Assembly (NCBI RefSeq): GCF_900129325.1
Contig: NZ_FQUP01000002.1
Span: 450,668 to 514,667 of the forward strand
Reading direction: 5' to 3'
Length of the DNA stretch: 64,000 nucleotides
DNA from: Kaistia soli DSM 19436
GTDB lineage: Bacteria > Pseudomonadota > Alphaproteobacteria > Rhizobiales > Kaistiaceae
The notes under the pieces were generated by a model. That model did not search any database. It was not told the origin of the DNA and worked only from the letters and a program-made list of their open reading frames with translations. Below, in pieces: positions 18,149 to 27,156 of the stretch. The translations under genes were made by a program, and so were the position numbers. The first letter of the stretch is position 1; each line of letters opens with the position of its first letter.

Positions 18149-18261
18149 TATCGCGATCAGAGCCAATTTGGCGCGATTCGGCCCGCGTGAATGTCGGGCC
18201 ATTCAGGAAACGCCGCCGCCGCGCCTCGCTCGCGGCCCAGATCCATTTCGGAGGGACAATC

Positions 18262-19548
18262 ATGCGCATCAAGGCGCTTCTCGCAGCCACAGTCCTGGCA
18301 ACGAGCGTCATGGCCGCCGGCCTTGCTTCAACGCCGGCTCTGGCCGAGACCAATGTCACGTTCTGGCAGTTCTCGACCCGCGACGCCGATATCGCTGCCT
18401 GGAACGAGGCCATCGCCGCCTTCGAGAAGGCGAACCCGGACATCAAGATCAACATGGAGATCGTGCCCTGGTCGGAGCAGCAGCAGCGCCTCGTCAGCGC
18501 GCTGTCGGCCGGCGGGTTGCCCGATGTCTCGATGCTCGGCAACAACGTGGTCGCGCAGTTCCAGGCCGCCGGCGCACTCGCGCCACTCGACGACTATATT
18601 GCAGCCTATGACAAGGAAACCGGCACCGACTTCGCCGCCGAGGTTTGGCCGGGCGACAAGGGCTACTACAACCTTGCCGGCAAGTGGTGGGCCTCGCCCG
18701 TCAATGTCGAGACGCGGGCGCTCTATTATCGCAAGGACCTGTTCAAGGCCGCCGGGCTGGATCCCGACAAGCCGCCGCAGACTTGGGCGGAGTTCGCCAA
18801 GGACGCAAAGACGCTGACGCGCGACGGCGTTTATGGCGCCGGTCTTTCAATGAGCCTCGACTACTTCACCGTCCAGAATTTCATGAGTGCCTATCTCGGC
18901 TATGGCGCCCGGATGATCGGCGACGATGGGAAATGCGGCTTCGACACGCCGGAATTCAAGGCGGCGCTCGATACCTATGTCAGCGTCTACAAGGAGAAGG
19001 CGACCCATCCGGATGCGCCGACGATGAACGGCGACACGTTCCGCAAGGGTTTCCGCGACGGTAAGTTCGCGATGATCCTCTCGGACCCCGGTCTCTACAA
19101 GGATCTCCAGAACGACAAGGCGCCGTTCCTCAACGATGTCGGCATCGCCTTCGTCCCGGCGGGTGAGAAGAATCGCTCCGGCTTCCTCGGCGGCTGGCCG
19201 CTGGTGCTGTGGGACGCGTCCGAGAACAAGGAAGCGGCGGCGAAGTGGATCCTGTTCGCCACCCATGGCGAGGCGCTGAAGAACCTCGCGACCAAGGGCG
19301 GCTTCATTCCCGGTAGCGTCTCGCTCGCCAAGAATGCGCCCTGGACCGAGTTCCCCTATCCGCTGTTCGTCGAGCAGTTGAAGGACGCCAAGCCCTATCA
19401 GTATCCGGGCGAAGCGATCCCGCAGATGGGCCAGCTTGAGGTCGATACGATCCAGAAGGCCGTCCAGGCGGTCGCGCTCGGTCAGCAGACGACCGATCAG
19501 GCGACGGCGCAGCTCTGCACGACCATCAACGAAGTCCTCGCCCGCTAA
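18262..19548 (+). CDS. ABC transporter sugar-binding protein (extracellular family 1)
   Basis: 428-residue periplasmic binding protein of the carbohydrate class (CUT1). ATG at 18262 preceded by GGAGGG at 18250-18255. Sec signal peptide of about 29 residues (MRIKALLAATVLATS, cleavage after TPALA). Mature part starts TNVTFWQFSTRDADIAAWNE, typical of maltose/glycerol-phosphate-type binding proteins, and includes YYNLAGKWWASPVNVETRAL and the GFLGGWPLVLW segment that lines sugar sites in this class. It leads an operon with two permeases and two enzymes. The substrate is not evident; the downstream dehydrogenase and isomerase-like protein suggest a sugar, sugar acid or polyol. Confidence 0.92.
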   Translation: MRIKALLAATVLATSVMAAGLASTPALAETNVTFWQFSTRDADIAAWNEAIAAFEKANPDIKINMEIVPWSEQQQRLVSALSAGGLPDVSMLGNNVVAQFQAAGALAPLDDYIAAYDKETGTDFAAEVWPGDKGYYNLAGKWWASPVNVETRALYYRKDLFKAAGLDPDKPPQTWAEFAKDAKTLTRDGVYGAGLSMSLDYFTVQNFMSAYLGYGARMIGDDGKCGFDTPEFKAALDTYVSVYKEKATHPDAPTMNGDTFRKGFRDGKFAMILSDPGLYKDLQNDKAPFLNDVGIAFVPAGEKNRSGFLGGWPLVLWDASENKEAAAKWILFATHGEALKNLATKGGFIPGSVSLAKNAPWTEFPYPLFVEQLKDAKPYQYPGEAIPQMGQLEVDTIQKAVQAVALGQQTTDQATAQLCTTINEVLAR

Positions 19549-19558
19549 GCGGAAGGCG

Positions 19559-20482
19559 ATGACCGTGGCATTCGAGACGACGACACGGCTGGCCCCGGCG
19601 CGCCCCCGGCGCCGAAGCATCGTGCCCGATTTCCTCCTCCCGTACGGCATGATCGGGCCAGCCGTGTTCGTCGCGTTCGCGATCGCCATCGTCCCGCTCA
19701 CCTACGCATTCTGGCTGTCGCTGCAGGACTGGTACATGCTGCGGCGGCCAACCCCGACCTTCGGTGGCCTGATCAATTACAAGCAACTGCTTCAGGACGG
19801 GCCGCTCTGGGCCGCCTTCGGCCGCACCTGGATCTGGACGATCGGCACCGTTTTCGTCGAGCTGGTGCTGGCGCTGCCGATCGCCCTTCTGCTCAACCGC
19901 GAAAGTGCGGTGGCGCGGGCGGCCTCGGCCCTCATCCTGCTTCCCTGGGTGACGCCGTTCATCGTGCTTGGCTTCGGGTGGCGCTTCCTGCTGGACAGCG
20001 ATGTCGGCCCTGTTCACGCCTTCCTCCATGCCATCGGTCTGGCCGGCGACAGCTCGATCCTCAATGATCCCGTCGGTGCGTTTGCCATCATCATCTTCAT
20101 CTCCGGCTGGAAGGGCACGCCGTTTCTCGTCATCGCTCTGCTCGCGGCGCTGAAGTCGATTCCTGAGGAGCTCTACGAGGCCGCAGAGGTCGATGGCGCA
20201 GGCCCGATCTCGCGCTTCATCCATGTGACGATGCCCGAGATCTGGAATACAGCGATCACTGTCGGCCTCGTGCTGGGCATCCTCGCCTTTTACTCGTTCG
20301 ACTTGCCCTGGATCATGACCAAGGGTGGACCGCAGGACGCCACGACCCTCGTCGGCATCGCGATGTACAAGGCGGTTTTCCTTGATCTCCGACCGGCTTA
20401 TGCAGCGGCAATCTCGATCGTCATGCTGGTGCTGCTCTTCATCGCCTCGCTCTTCGTCCTGAAGCTCCGGAGGCGAACCTGA
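19559..20482 (+). CDS. ABC transporter permease, MalF/UgpA type
   Basis: 307 residues from ATG 19559-19561, with GGAAGG at 19551-19556 overlapping the end of the binding-protein gene region; an earlier in-frame start inside that gene is rejected. Six membrane segments are expected, the first at MIGPAVFVAFAIAIVPLTYA. The inner-membrane EAA loop that contacts the ATPase is ELYEAAEVDGAGPISRFIHV, with the conserved Gly and Pro (TMPEIW). Ends in TGATG overlapping the next permease start. Confidence 0.92.
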   Translation: MTVAFETTTRLAPARPRRRSIVPDFLLPYGMIGPAVFVAFAIAIVPLTYAFWLSLQDWYMLRRPTPTFGGLINYKQLLQDGPLWAAFGRTWIWTIGTVFVELVLALPIALLLNRESAVARAASALILLPWVTPFIVLGFGWRFLLDSDVGPVHAFLHAIGLAGDSSILNDPVGAFAIIIFISGWKGTPFLVIALLAALKSIPEELYEAAEVDGAGPISRFIHVTMPEIWNTAITVGLVLGILAFYSFDLPWIMTKGGPQDATTLVGIAMYKAVFLDLRPAYAAAISIVMLVLLFIASLFVLKLRRRT

Positions 20483-21309
20483 TGCGTCACCGTTCCGCCA
20501 TCCGCGAAGTCTCGCTCGATCTGGTCACCATCGTGGTGCTGTTCCTGCTGCTGGTGCCAATCCTCTGGGTGTTCGTCGCATCTGTTCGGCCCGAAACCGA
20601 CATCACCGGCGGCGGATTGCTGCCGACACGCTTCACCTTCGATCACTACGCGGCGATCCTCGCCAAGAAGCCGTTCCTGATCGCGCTGAAGAACAGCCTC
20701 ATTGTCGGCATCGTCGTTGCGATCGTCACAACGGCGCTTGCGATGCCGGCGGCCTATGCCTTGTCGCGCTTCACATTTGGCGGCCGCAACTTCTTCGCGC
20801 TGCTGATCCTCGGCACGCAGATGCTGCCGAGCCTCGCCGTGCTGGTTCCGCTTGTCGTCATCATCCGCCAGATCGGCCTTACCAACACGCTGACGGCGCT
20901 GATCTTCACCCATCTCGCGCTCGGCATGCCGATCGCGGTGTGGATGCTCAAGGGCTATATCGACGCGATCCCGAAGGAGCTCGAGGAGGCGGCGCTGATC
21001 GACGGCTGCAGCCGGCTCGGCGCGCTGTGGCGCATCGTCGTTCCGCTGATCCGCCCGGCCATCATCGCCGTTGGCACCTTCGCCTTCGTGCTGTCCTGGG
21101 GCGAATATCTGATGGCGCTTGCCCTCATCTCTAAGTCGGATGTCAAGACACTGCCGCTCGCGCTGCAGGGCCTGTTCGATCCCTATTCCTTCTCCTGGGG
21201 CCAGGTCATGGCCGGCGGCACGATCATCGCGATGCCTGCCATCCTGCTCTTCCTCATTTTCCGCAGGCAACTGGTCGGCGGCCTCCTCGCCGGCGGCGTG
21301 AAAGGATAA
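20482..21309 (+). CDS. ABC transporter permease, MalG/UgpE type
   Basis: 275 residues. The start ATG at 20482-20484 shares one base with the stop of the previous permease. Hydrophobic segments throughout; the EAA motif is ELEEAALIDGCSRLGALWRI followed by VPLIRPAI. Standard second permease for CUT1 importers. No ATP-binding gene follows. The operon continues with a dehydrogenase 3 bases later, so the ATPase must be encoded elsewhere, as is common for CUT1 systems that share an MsmK/UgpC-type subunit. Confidence 0.92.
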   Translation: MRHRSAIREVSLDLVTIVVLFLLLVPILWVFVASVRPETDITGGGLLPTRFTFDHYAAILAKKPFLIALKNSLIVGIVVAIVTTALAMPAAYALSRFTFGGRNFFALLILGTQMLPSLAVLVPLVVIIRQIGLTNTLTALIFTHLALGMPIAVWMLKGYIDAIPKELEEAALIDGCSRLGALWRIVVPLIRPAIIAVGTFAFVLSWGEYLMALALISKSDVKTLPLALQGLFDPYSFSWGQVMAGGTIIAMPAILLFLIFRRQLVGGLLAGGVKG

Positions 21310-21312
21310 TCC

Positions 21313-22356
21313 ATGGGCGCCTCAACCCGCTCGCTCTACTTTACGGGTCCGCGCGATCTCGAAATCCGCGATGAGCCGCTTGCCGAGCCCGGCCCCGAGG
21401 ACATTGTCGTCGCGGCGCTCGTCTCCGGCATTTCGGCCGGCACCGAGCTCAATGTGTTCCGCGGTCTCGCGCCGCAATGGCGCCAGCACATGGATCCGGC
21501 GACGCGGCTCTTCCTTGACGGCGGCTCCGACTGGTCATGGCCGGCCCGCTATGGCTATGCCATGGTCGGCCGTATCGAGCGCGTCGGTTCGGCGGTCACC
21601 GATCGCAAGGAGGGCGATCTCGTTTTCGCCTACGCGCCGCATGGGGCCCACGCCGTTCTGCCCGCAAGAGCGGTGGTGCCGCTCGGCGCCCTCGGCGACG
21701 CGGAGGTCGGCATCTTCTTCGCCAATCTCAACACGGCCTATAATGGTGTGCTCGACGCCAATATCCCGCTCGGCGCCGATGTCGTCGTCAGCGGGCTCGG
21801 CGTCATCGGCCAACTGGTCGTCCGCCTTTTGCGGCGGAACGGTGCCCGCACCGTCATCGGCGTCGACGGCATCGATCTACGCCGCGAACTGGCGCTGGCA
21901 GGTGGCGCCGATCATGTCCTTGCGCCAGGCACCGACAAGGTGGCGGAGACGGTCCGCCGGCTCACCGATGGTCGCGGCGCCGACGTCGTCATCGAGGTTT
22001 CGGGTGCGGCGCCTGCGCTCAACGAGGCGATCCGCACTGCCGGCTATAACGGCACCGTCGTGGCGATGTCCTGGTATGGCGGCACGTTCGAGAGCCTCAG
22101 CCTGTCCGGCGAGTTCCATCACAATCGCCCGCGTATCATCTCCTCGCAGGTCGGCAATGTGAACCCGTTCCTCGGCCCGCTCTGGTCGACGGCGCGGCGC
22201 GGCGCGATCGCGCGCGAATTCATGGATGCCTATGCCGGCGATCTGAAAGGCTTCGTGACGCATCGTGTCCCTCTGGACGAGGCGGCGCGCGGCTATAGGC
22301 TGCTGGACCAGGGTTCGCCCGAAGTTATGCAGGTTCTCATCGACTATCGCGCCTGA
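21313..22356 (+). CDS. Medium-chain dehydrogenase/reductase family oxidoreductase
   Basis: 347 residues, Rossmann-type MDR. Nucleotide loop VVSGLGVIGQLVVRLLRRNG (G161, G163, G166). At the position of the catalytic zinc cysteine the protein reads SGISAGTELN, and no structural-zinc cysteine cluster is present, so it belongs to the zinc-independent branch. A segment YGYAMVGRIERVG replaces the usual G-H-E loop. Likely an NAD(P)-dependent polyol or sugar-derivative dehydrogenase given the operon; the exact substrate is unknown. It begins 3 bases after the permease stop. Confidence 0.82.
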   Translation: MGASTRSLYFTGPRDLEIRDEPLAEPGPEDIVVAALVSGISAGTELNVFRGLAPQWRQHMDPATRLFLDGGSDWSWPARYGYAMVGRIERVGSAVTDRKEGDLVFAYAPHGAHAVLPARAVVPLGALGDAEVGIFFANLNTAYNGVLDANIPLGADVVVSGLGVIGQLVVRLLRRNGARTVIGVDGIDLRRELALAGGADHVLAPGTDKVAETVRRLTDGRGADVVIEVSGAAPALNEAIRTAGYNGTVVAMSWYGGTFESLSLSGEFHHNRPRIISSQVGNVNPFLGPLWSTARRGAIAREFMDAYAGDLKGFVTHRVPLDEAARGYRLLDQGSPEVMQVLIDYRA

Positions 22357-22377
22357 TCGCCAGCGAAGGATTGTCCC

Positions 22378-23136
22378 ATGCGCTATTCCGCCTGCCTCGA
22401 ATGGCTCTTCGCCGCTGAGGCGCCTGATTTTGCCGACCGCATTCGCCTTGCCAAGAAAGCGGGGCTCGACGGTGTCGAATTCTGGCTCTGGAGCAATAAG
22501 GACATCGCCGCGATCCGCACCGCGCTGGACGAGACCGGCATGCCGCTCACCGGCTTCGTGGCCGAGCCGATGGTGCCGCTGACCGACCCGGCCAAGCATG
22601 CCGAATTCCTGGAAGGCCTGAAGCGCTCGATCGAGGTCGCGCAGCAACTCGGCGCTCCGATGCTGATCGCGCAAGCCGGCTCCGATCTGCCGGGCCGCAC
22701 GCGGACGGAACAGCGCTCCGCACTCACCGATTGCCTGCGCAAGGCGGCCGACATCCTTGCGGGGTCAGGCGTCGTGCTGGCCGTCGAGCCGCTCAACACC
22801 CTGGTCGATCATGTCGGCTATTTCCTGCCCTCGACCGAAGAAGGTCTGGACATCATTGACGATGTCGGCCGGCCGGAAATCCGCATTCTCTACGACATCT
22901 ATCATTCGGCCGTCATGGACGAGCAGATCGCCAAGGTGCTCAGCGGCCGGCTCGACCGGGTCGCCCATGTCCATCTTGCCGACATGCCCGGCCGGCATGA
23001 GCCCGGCACCGGGCGACTCGATTGGCAGGCGCGTGTCGGCTGGCTGGAGGCCAATGGCTATCGCGGCATGGTCGGCCTCGAATACAAGCCGACTGTCGCA
23101 ACCGAAGCGAGCCTCAAGGCCGTCCTGGCCGGCTGA
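22378..23136 (+). CDS. Hydroxypyruvate isomerase-like TIM-barrel protein
   Basis: 252 residues, xylose-isomerase-like TIM barrel close to Hyi/OtnI and the YgbM group. Start MRYSACLEWLF with the Hyi-type opening; putative metal and catalytic residues E137 (AVEPLN), D173 and H176 (YDIYH), H199 (HVHLADMPGRHEPGTG) and E235 (VGLEYKP). The PGRHEPGTG loop is the Hyi hallmark. Reaction could be isomerisation or epimerisation of a 2-keto sugar acid produced by the adjacent dehydrogenase. Last gene of the operon, 21 bases after the dehydrogenase. Confidence 0.85.
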   Translation: MRYSACLEWLFAAEAPDFADRIRLAKKAGLDGVEFWLWSNKDIAAIRTALDETGMPLTGFVAEPMVPLTDPAKHAEFLEGLKRSIEVAQQLGAPMLIAQAGSDLPGRTRTEQRSALTDCLRKAADILAGSGVVLAVEPLNTLVDHVGYFLPSTEEGLDIIDDVGRPEIRILYDIYHSAVMDEQIAKVLSGRLDRVAHVHLADMPGRHEPGTGRLDWQARVGWLEANGYRGMVGLEYKPTVATEASLKAVLAG

Positions 23137-23173
23137 GTCAACGCTGAGCGCGGCGCAGCACGTTTCGATGCAA

Positions 23174-23201
23174 GCAGCCGGCCCGGCCTCGAGGCGGCTG
23201 C
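23174..23201. terminator. Hairpin between convergent genes
   Basis: Perfect arms GCAGCCG (23174-23180) and CGGCTGC (23195-23201) with a 14-base GC-rich loop, exactly between the isomerase stop (23136) and the mgtC-like stop (23203). It could serve both directions but has no T-run on either side. Confidence 0.4.
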
Positions 23202-23202
23202 C

Positions 23203-23691
23203 TCACGCGTCGCGATTGGGCTCGGATGGCTTCGGCTGGAGGAAGCCGAGCGCGACGATCACTGCGAGGCAGATCGCGGTGGCCATTGCGCCGATGGCAA
23301 CATAGCCGAGGCCGCAGGAAACGCCGACGGCTCCTGCGAGCCACATGGCGGCGCCGGTCGTCAATCCATGCACCTGCCCGCGGCTCTGGATGATGGCGCC
23401 GGCTGCAAGGAAAGCGACGCCCGCCGTCACGGCTTCGATGATACGAATGGGGTCGACCTGGACATGCTCCAGGCCGAGCGTATCGGAATGGAGAATTTCC
23501 AGCATCACGATCGTGAACACCGCTGAGGCCAAGGCCGTCAGCGTATGCGTCCTGAGGCCGGCTGGTCGCGAACGCCATTCCCGCTCGGCGCCGATCAGGG
23601 CGCCAAGCAACGAGGCTGCAATGAAGCGCAGCGCGATTTGAGACTTTGGCAGGTGCGTTTCGAGAAAGGCGCCATCGGCGAATTCGAGCAA
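23203..23691 (-). CDS. MgtC/SapB-family membrane protein
   Basis: 162 residues, four to five membrane segments. Hallmarks: LRFIAASLLGALIGAEREWR (charged Glu-Arg after a Gly-rich helix), AGLRTHTLTALASAVFTIVM and GVAFLAAGAIIQSRGQVHGL followed by LTTGAAMWLAGAVGV. This is the short MgtC core without the C-terminal cytoplasmic domain of the Salmonella virulence protein; such proteins are tied to magnesium stress and ATP-synthase control, and function here is unproven. The start is TTG at 23689-23691, with GGAG 8 bases before; no in-frame ATG exists near the N-terminus. Confidence 0.85.
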   Translation of the reverse strand: MLEFADGAFLETHLPKSQIALRFIAASLLGALIGAEREWRSRPAGLRTHTLTALASAVFTIVMLEILHSDTLGLEHVQVDPIRIIEAVTAGVAFLAAGAIIQSRGQVHGLTTGAAMWLAGAVGVSCGLGYVAIGAMATAICLAVIVALGFLQPKPSEPNRDA

Positions 23692-23725
23692 GATCGTGTC
23701 TCCGATGCCGCGTCGCCTGTGCCGA

Positions 23726-23863
23726 CTACTTGACCGCGTCTTCGACGGCGTTGCCGGTCTGCTTCACATCGGTCGCGACGCCGTGCACCGTATTGGCGCA
23801 GCCAGCAAGGCCGGCGGCGAGGGCAAGGGCGACAAGCAGGGTGGAGCGGGAGCGGATCGTCAT
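23726..23863 (-). CDS. Entericidin-like small lipoprotein
   Basis: 45 residues from ATG 23861-23863, preceded by a good GGAG. Lipoprotein signal with lipobox LAGC (mature protein starts at the Cys), followed by ANTVHGVATDVKQTGNAVED and AVK. The NT..G.G.D...G.AIE pattern is that of the entericidin A/B family, small membrane lipoproteins described in E. coli as an antidote/toxin pair. Only one member is present here, so a toxin-antidote role is doubtful; single copies are frequent in alphaproteobacteria and may be stress-related envelope lipoproteins. Confidence 0.85.
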   Translation of the reverse strand: MTIRSRSTLLVALALAAGLAGCANTVHGVATDVKQTGNAVEDAVK

Positions 23864-23971
23864 CGTCGTTTCTCCTGGCTGGACGGTGAACAGCCAATGC
23901 GGATGTCGCATTTTCGTTCCGGCGCAGTCGGGAAATCGTCCAGGCGTGCCCAATCCAGCAAATAAGCCGCC

Positions 23972-24943
23972 TCACTCGGTCTGCGGCAGCAGATGGCTGA
24001 ACGGCAGTTCGGGTCCGAGGGGAACGATGCGGTTCGGATTCAGCGACTTGATAGAATAGTAGCCGCGCTTGATGTGATCGATATTGACGGTCCTGGCGAT
24101 GCCGGGGACGGCCAGCATGCGCTCCAGATAGGCCGAGAGGTTAGGATAGTCCGCAATACGGCGGAGATTGCATTTGAAGATGCCGAAATACGCCGCGTCG
24201 AAGCGGATCAGCGTGACAAAAGCGCGGATGTCGCTTTCGGTGAGGCGCTCCCCGACGAGAAAGTGCCGTCCCTCCAGCCGAACTTCCAGTGTATCGAGCA
24301 TCGCGAACACGTCGGCGAAGGCCTCGTCATAGGCGATCTGCGTCGTCGCGAAGCCGGCGCGATAGACGCCATTGTTGAGGCGCGGATACATCTCGGCATT
24401 GATCGCGTCGATCTCCGCCCGCAACCCCTCGGGGTAGAGATCGACGCTTTGGTCTGCGAGCGCGCCGAAGCCGGCATTCAGCATGCGCACGATATCGGCC
24501 GACTCGTTGTTGACGATTGTCGCCCGCTGCGTGTCCCAAAGCACCGGCACAGTCGCTCGTCCGGTGAAGTGCGGATCGGCCTTGGTGTAGATCTCGTGCA
24601 GATGGAGCGCGCCATTGATCGGGTCTGGACGACAGACGGGATCGTCGCCAAAGCGCCAGCCCTCGTCGGTCAGCGCCGGTTCAACCACCGTGATGTCGAT
24701 GACCTTCTCCAGCCGCTTGATGGCGCGGGCGATCAGCGTCCGCGAAGCCCAGGGGCAGATCAGCGCCACATAGAGGCGATAGCGGCCCGCCTCGGCCTTG
24801 AACCCACCTGTTCCGGTCGGACCCGGACTGCCATCCGGCGTGACGAAATTGCGGAAGGACGAGATCTGGCGGACGAAGCCGCCCTTGGCGTCCTTGGCCT
24901 GGACCGGATCCCAGTTGGCGGACCATTTGCCGTCGATGAGCAT
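23972..24943 (-). CDS. Glutathionyl-hydroquinone reductase (Xi-class GST)
   Basis: 323 residues. Reduces glutathionyl-(hydro)quinones with glutathione. Catalytic Cys in the CPWA motif (C63, in LICPWASRTLIARA), the usual position for YqjG/EcfG-type enzymes. The N-terminal thioredoxin-like half ends with VPVLWDTQRATIVNNESADI (GSH-contacting NNES). The C-terminal helical half has TESDIRAFVTLIRFDAAYFG and YFGIFKCNL, both family hallmarks. Divergent from the deaminase-like gene at 25155. Confidence 0.93.
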   Translation of the reverse strand: MLIDGKWSANWDPVQAKDAKGGFVRQISSFRNFVTPDGSPGPTGTGGFKAEAGRYRLYVALICPWASRTLIARAIKRLEKVIDITVVEPALTDEGWRFGDDPVCRPDPINGALHLHEIYTKADPHFTGRATVPVLWDTQRATIVNNESADIVRMLNAGFGALADQSVDLYPEGLRAEIDAINAEMYPRLNNGVYRAGFATTQIAYDEAFADVFAMLDTLEVRLEGRHFLVGERLTESDIRAFVTLIRFDAAYFGIFKCNLRRIADYPNLSAYLERMLAVPGIARTVNIDHIKRGYYSIKSLNPNRIVPLGPELPFSHLLPQTE

Positions 24944-25154
24944 GGCGCATTCTCCTGCCCATCGGAGCGATGGGAAACATCCGCAGGATAAACGGGTGCC
25001 GGCGGCATGATAACCGCCGCCCGTGCGAACGGACTGTCCACCGCAGTAGGCGGCGGCCGCGACCTTCCGCCCGCGGCGGCGAGGCAGTGGATCGCTTTAC
25101 AGCCGCGGGGCACGCTTCTACCTCTGGCGATCCCCCGTCCGCCGAGGTCCCCCG

Positions 25155-27032
25155 ATGTCCCTGCCTGCTGCACCGCTTCCTGACGATCTCATCATCGAGG
25201 CCGGCGACGAGATCGCCATACGGCAGGACCTGACGCTGACGGCGCTCGGCAAGCGTCCCGCGGATCGGGTTCTCCGGGTTGGCCGGCTGCTGGATGTCCA
25301 TTCGCGCAGCTGGCTCACCGACCAAGAGGTCATCATCAAGGGTCGGCGCGTCGCCTATGTCGGGCCCGCCGGCTCCTGGACCGGCGAAGCGGCCGAGCGT
25401 CTGCACGAGCCGGATCTATCCGCCGTGCCGGGCTTCGGTGAGGCGCACAAGCATATCGAAAGCTCGCATCTGACCCCGGAATATGAGACCGCGCTCGTTA
25501 TGCCGCGCGGCTGCACCTGGGTCTGCGAGGCGAGCCACGAATTCTCCAACGTCAACGGCGCCAGGAACCTCGAATTCTGGCTTGAGGCGCGCAGGCGCGG
25601 CTCGCCGATGAAGATCTTCCCGCTGCCCGGCTCGGCCGTCCCGCCGACGGCCTATGAATGGGGCGGCGGCTGGTTCGGCTATGACGAGCAGAAGGCCTTC
25701 ATGGCCGAGAGCCTGATGGTCGCCGGGCTCGACGAGGTGATGGACTGGCCGTCGGTGTGGAATCCCGACAACCCGTCCTATGACCGGCTCTGGGGCATGA
25801 TCCGCGCCACGTTCGAGAAGCGTGGCGTCGTCGAGGGTCATGCGGCGGGCCTTCGCGATCTTGCGACCATCAATGCCTTCGCGGCTGCCGGCATGGCGTC
25901 CGATCATGAAGGCTGGTTTCTGGAGGAAGTCTGGGAGAAGCTGACGCATGGACTGTTCGTCGAGTTGCGGCCGCATTCGCTGCCCGACATCATCAAGGGC
26001 CTGATCGCGAGGGGTCTGGCCGATTGGTCGCAAGTTGCCTTCGTGACGGACGATCGCAGCGCGTCGGACACGTTGAAGATCGGCGCCACCGACCACAATG
26101 TCCGCCTCGCCATCGAGAGCGGCCTCGCGCCCGAGATCGCCATCCAGTGCGTGACGATCAATCCGGCGCGCCATATGCGCCTGACGCCCTGGGTCGGTTC
26201 GATCGCACCGGGCCGCTTCGCCGATATCGTGCTGCTCGACGAAGTCGAGCGGCTTTCGATCGCCAAGGTCTTCGCCGACGGCCGCAAGACGGCCGAGGCC
26301 GGCCGCTATGAGGGCCCGCTGCCGAAGATCGATTGGCCCGAATGGGCGACGCGCACCGTGCGGCTCGATAGGACGGTTGTTGCCGAAGACTTCCGCATAC
26401 GGGCGCCCACTGATGCGCCGACTGCCAATGCGGCCCTGCTGAGGCCATTCCACTGGCATGACGACTTCATCACAATGGAACTGCCTGTCGAAGACGGCGC
26501 CGTGCAGCGCGATGCGGACCGCAACGTCACCAAATTCGCCATCGTCGACCGCTTCTCCGGCGAGGGAAGGATTGCGAAGATGTTCTGGCTCGGCACCGGC
26601 CCGCGTGACGCGGATACGGCGCTCGGCGCGACGCTCGGCCATGACAAGCACAATATCTGGGTGGTCGGTTCCTCGGATGCCGCCATGGCGATGGTTGCCA
26701 ACGAACTCGCCGCGCAGCAGGGCGGCTGGGTACTGGTCTCGGGCGGAAAGGTCACGGCTCGGGTCCATTACGAGGTCGGGGGCCTGATGACGGCGCGGTC
26801 GGCCGAAGTCCTCGATGCCGAAATGCAGGCGCTCTATGCGGAAGGGGCGAAGATCGAATGGATGTATGAGCCGACCTTCTCGCCGCGCTGGTGGCCGGGC
26901 TTTCCCGAGCGGCTTTCCTTTGCAACGCTCACCTGCGCGCCGTGGCGCTGGGTTCTCGTTGCGCCATCGCCGCTGGCGCCCGAAGGGTTCGTCAACGTGG
27001 CGACGGGAGCGACGCATCCCATTGTGTGGTAG
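25155..27032 (+). CDS. Adenine deaminase-like amidohydrolase
   Basis: 625 residues, a metal-dependent amidohydrolase of the Ade family. Metal/catalytic signs: GFGEAHKHIESSH (H98, H100), ASHEFSNV (H128, E129), VEGHAAGL (H229), ASDHE (D250, H251, E252) and VTDDRSASD (D299). The C-terminal adenine-deaminase domain starts about residue 405. Canonical Ade has DxHxHIESS and DPHEIANV; here the first Asp is Glu-Ala and the second block is ASHEFSNV, so the active-site frame is kept but diverged. It stands 124 bases before a BMP-type nucleoside transporter, which supports a purine or related heterocycle substrate. Adenine itself is not certain. Confidence 0.8.
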   Translation: MSLPAAPLPDDLIIEAGDEIAIRQDLTLTALGKRPADRVLRVGRLLDVHSRSWLTDQEVIIKGRRVAYVGPAGSWTGEAAERLHEPDLSAVPGFGEAHKHIESSHLTPEYETALVMPRGCTWVCEASHEFSNVNGARNLEFWLEARRRGSPMKIFPLPGSAVPPTAYEWGGGWFGYDEQKAFMAESLMVAGLDEVMDWPSVWNPDNPSYDRLWGMIRATFEKRGVVEGHAAGLRDLATINAFAAAGMASDHEGWFLEEVWEKLTHGLFVELRPHSLPDIIKGLIARGLADWSQVAFVTDDRSASDTLKIGATDHNVRLAIESGLAPEIAIQCVTINPARHMRLTPWVGSIAPGRFADIVLLDEVERLSIAKVFADGRKTAEAGRYEGPLPKIDWPEWATRTVRLDRTVVAEDFRIRAPTDAPTANAALLRPFHWHDDFITMELPVEDGAVQRDADRNVTKFAIVDRFSGEGRIAKMFWLGTGPRDADTALGATLGHDKHNIWVVGSSDAAMAMVANELAAQQGGWVLVSGGKVTARVHYEVGGLMTARSAEVLDAEMQALYAEGAKIEWMYEPTFSPRWWPGFPERLSFATLTCAPWRWVLVAPSPLAPEGFVNVATGATHPIVW

Positions 27033-27156
27033 TCGGCACACAGAGACCGATTGCTTGTGCACATTTCGAGCGGAGACGCACGCATTTCAGGCTGGCCAAA
27101 ATATGCGTATCGACTAGACCAGAGTTGAAAACGGCTTCCAAAGAGCGGGGACGACA

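Noticed and set aside
25155-27032. Firm assignment as adenine deaminase
   Set aside because: Key blocks differ from canonical Ade (DxHxHIESS, DPHEIANV), so only an Ade-like call is supported.
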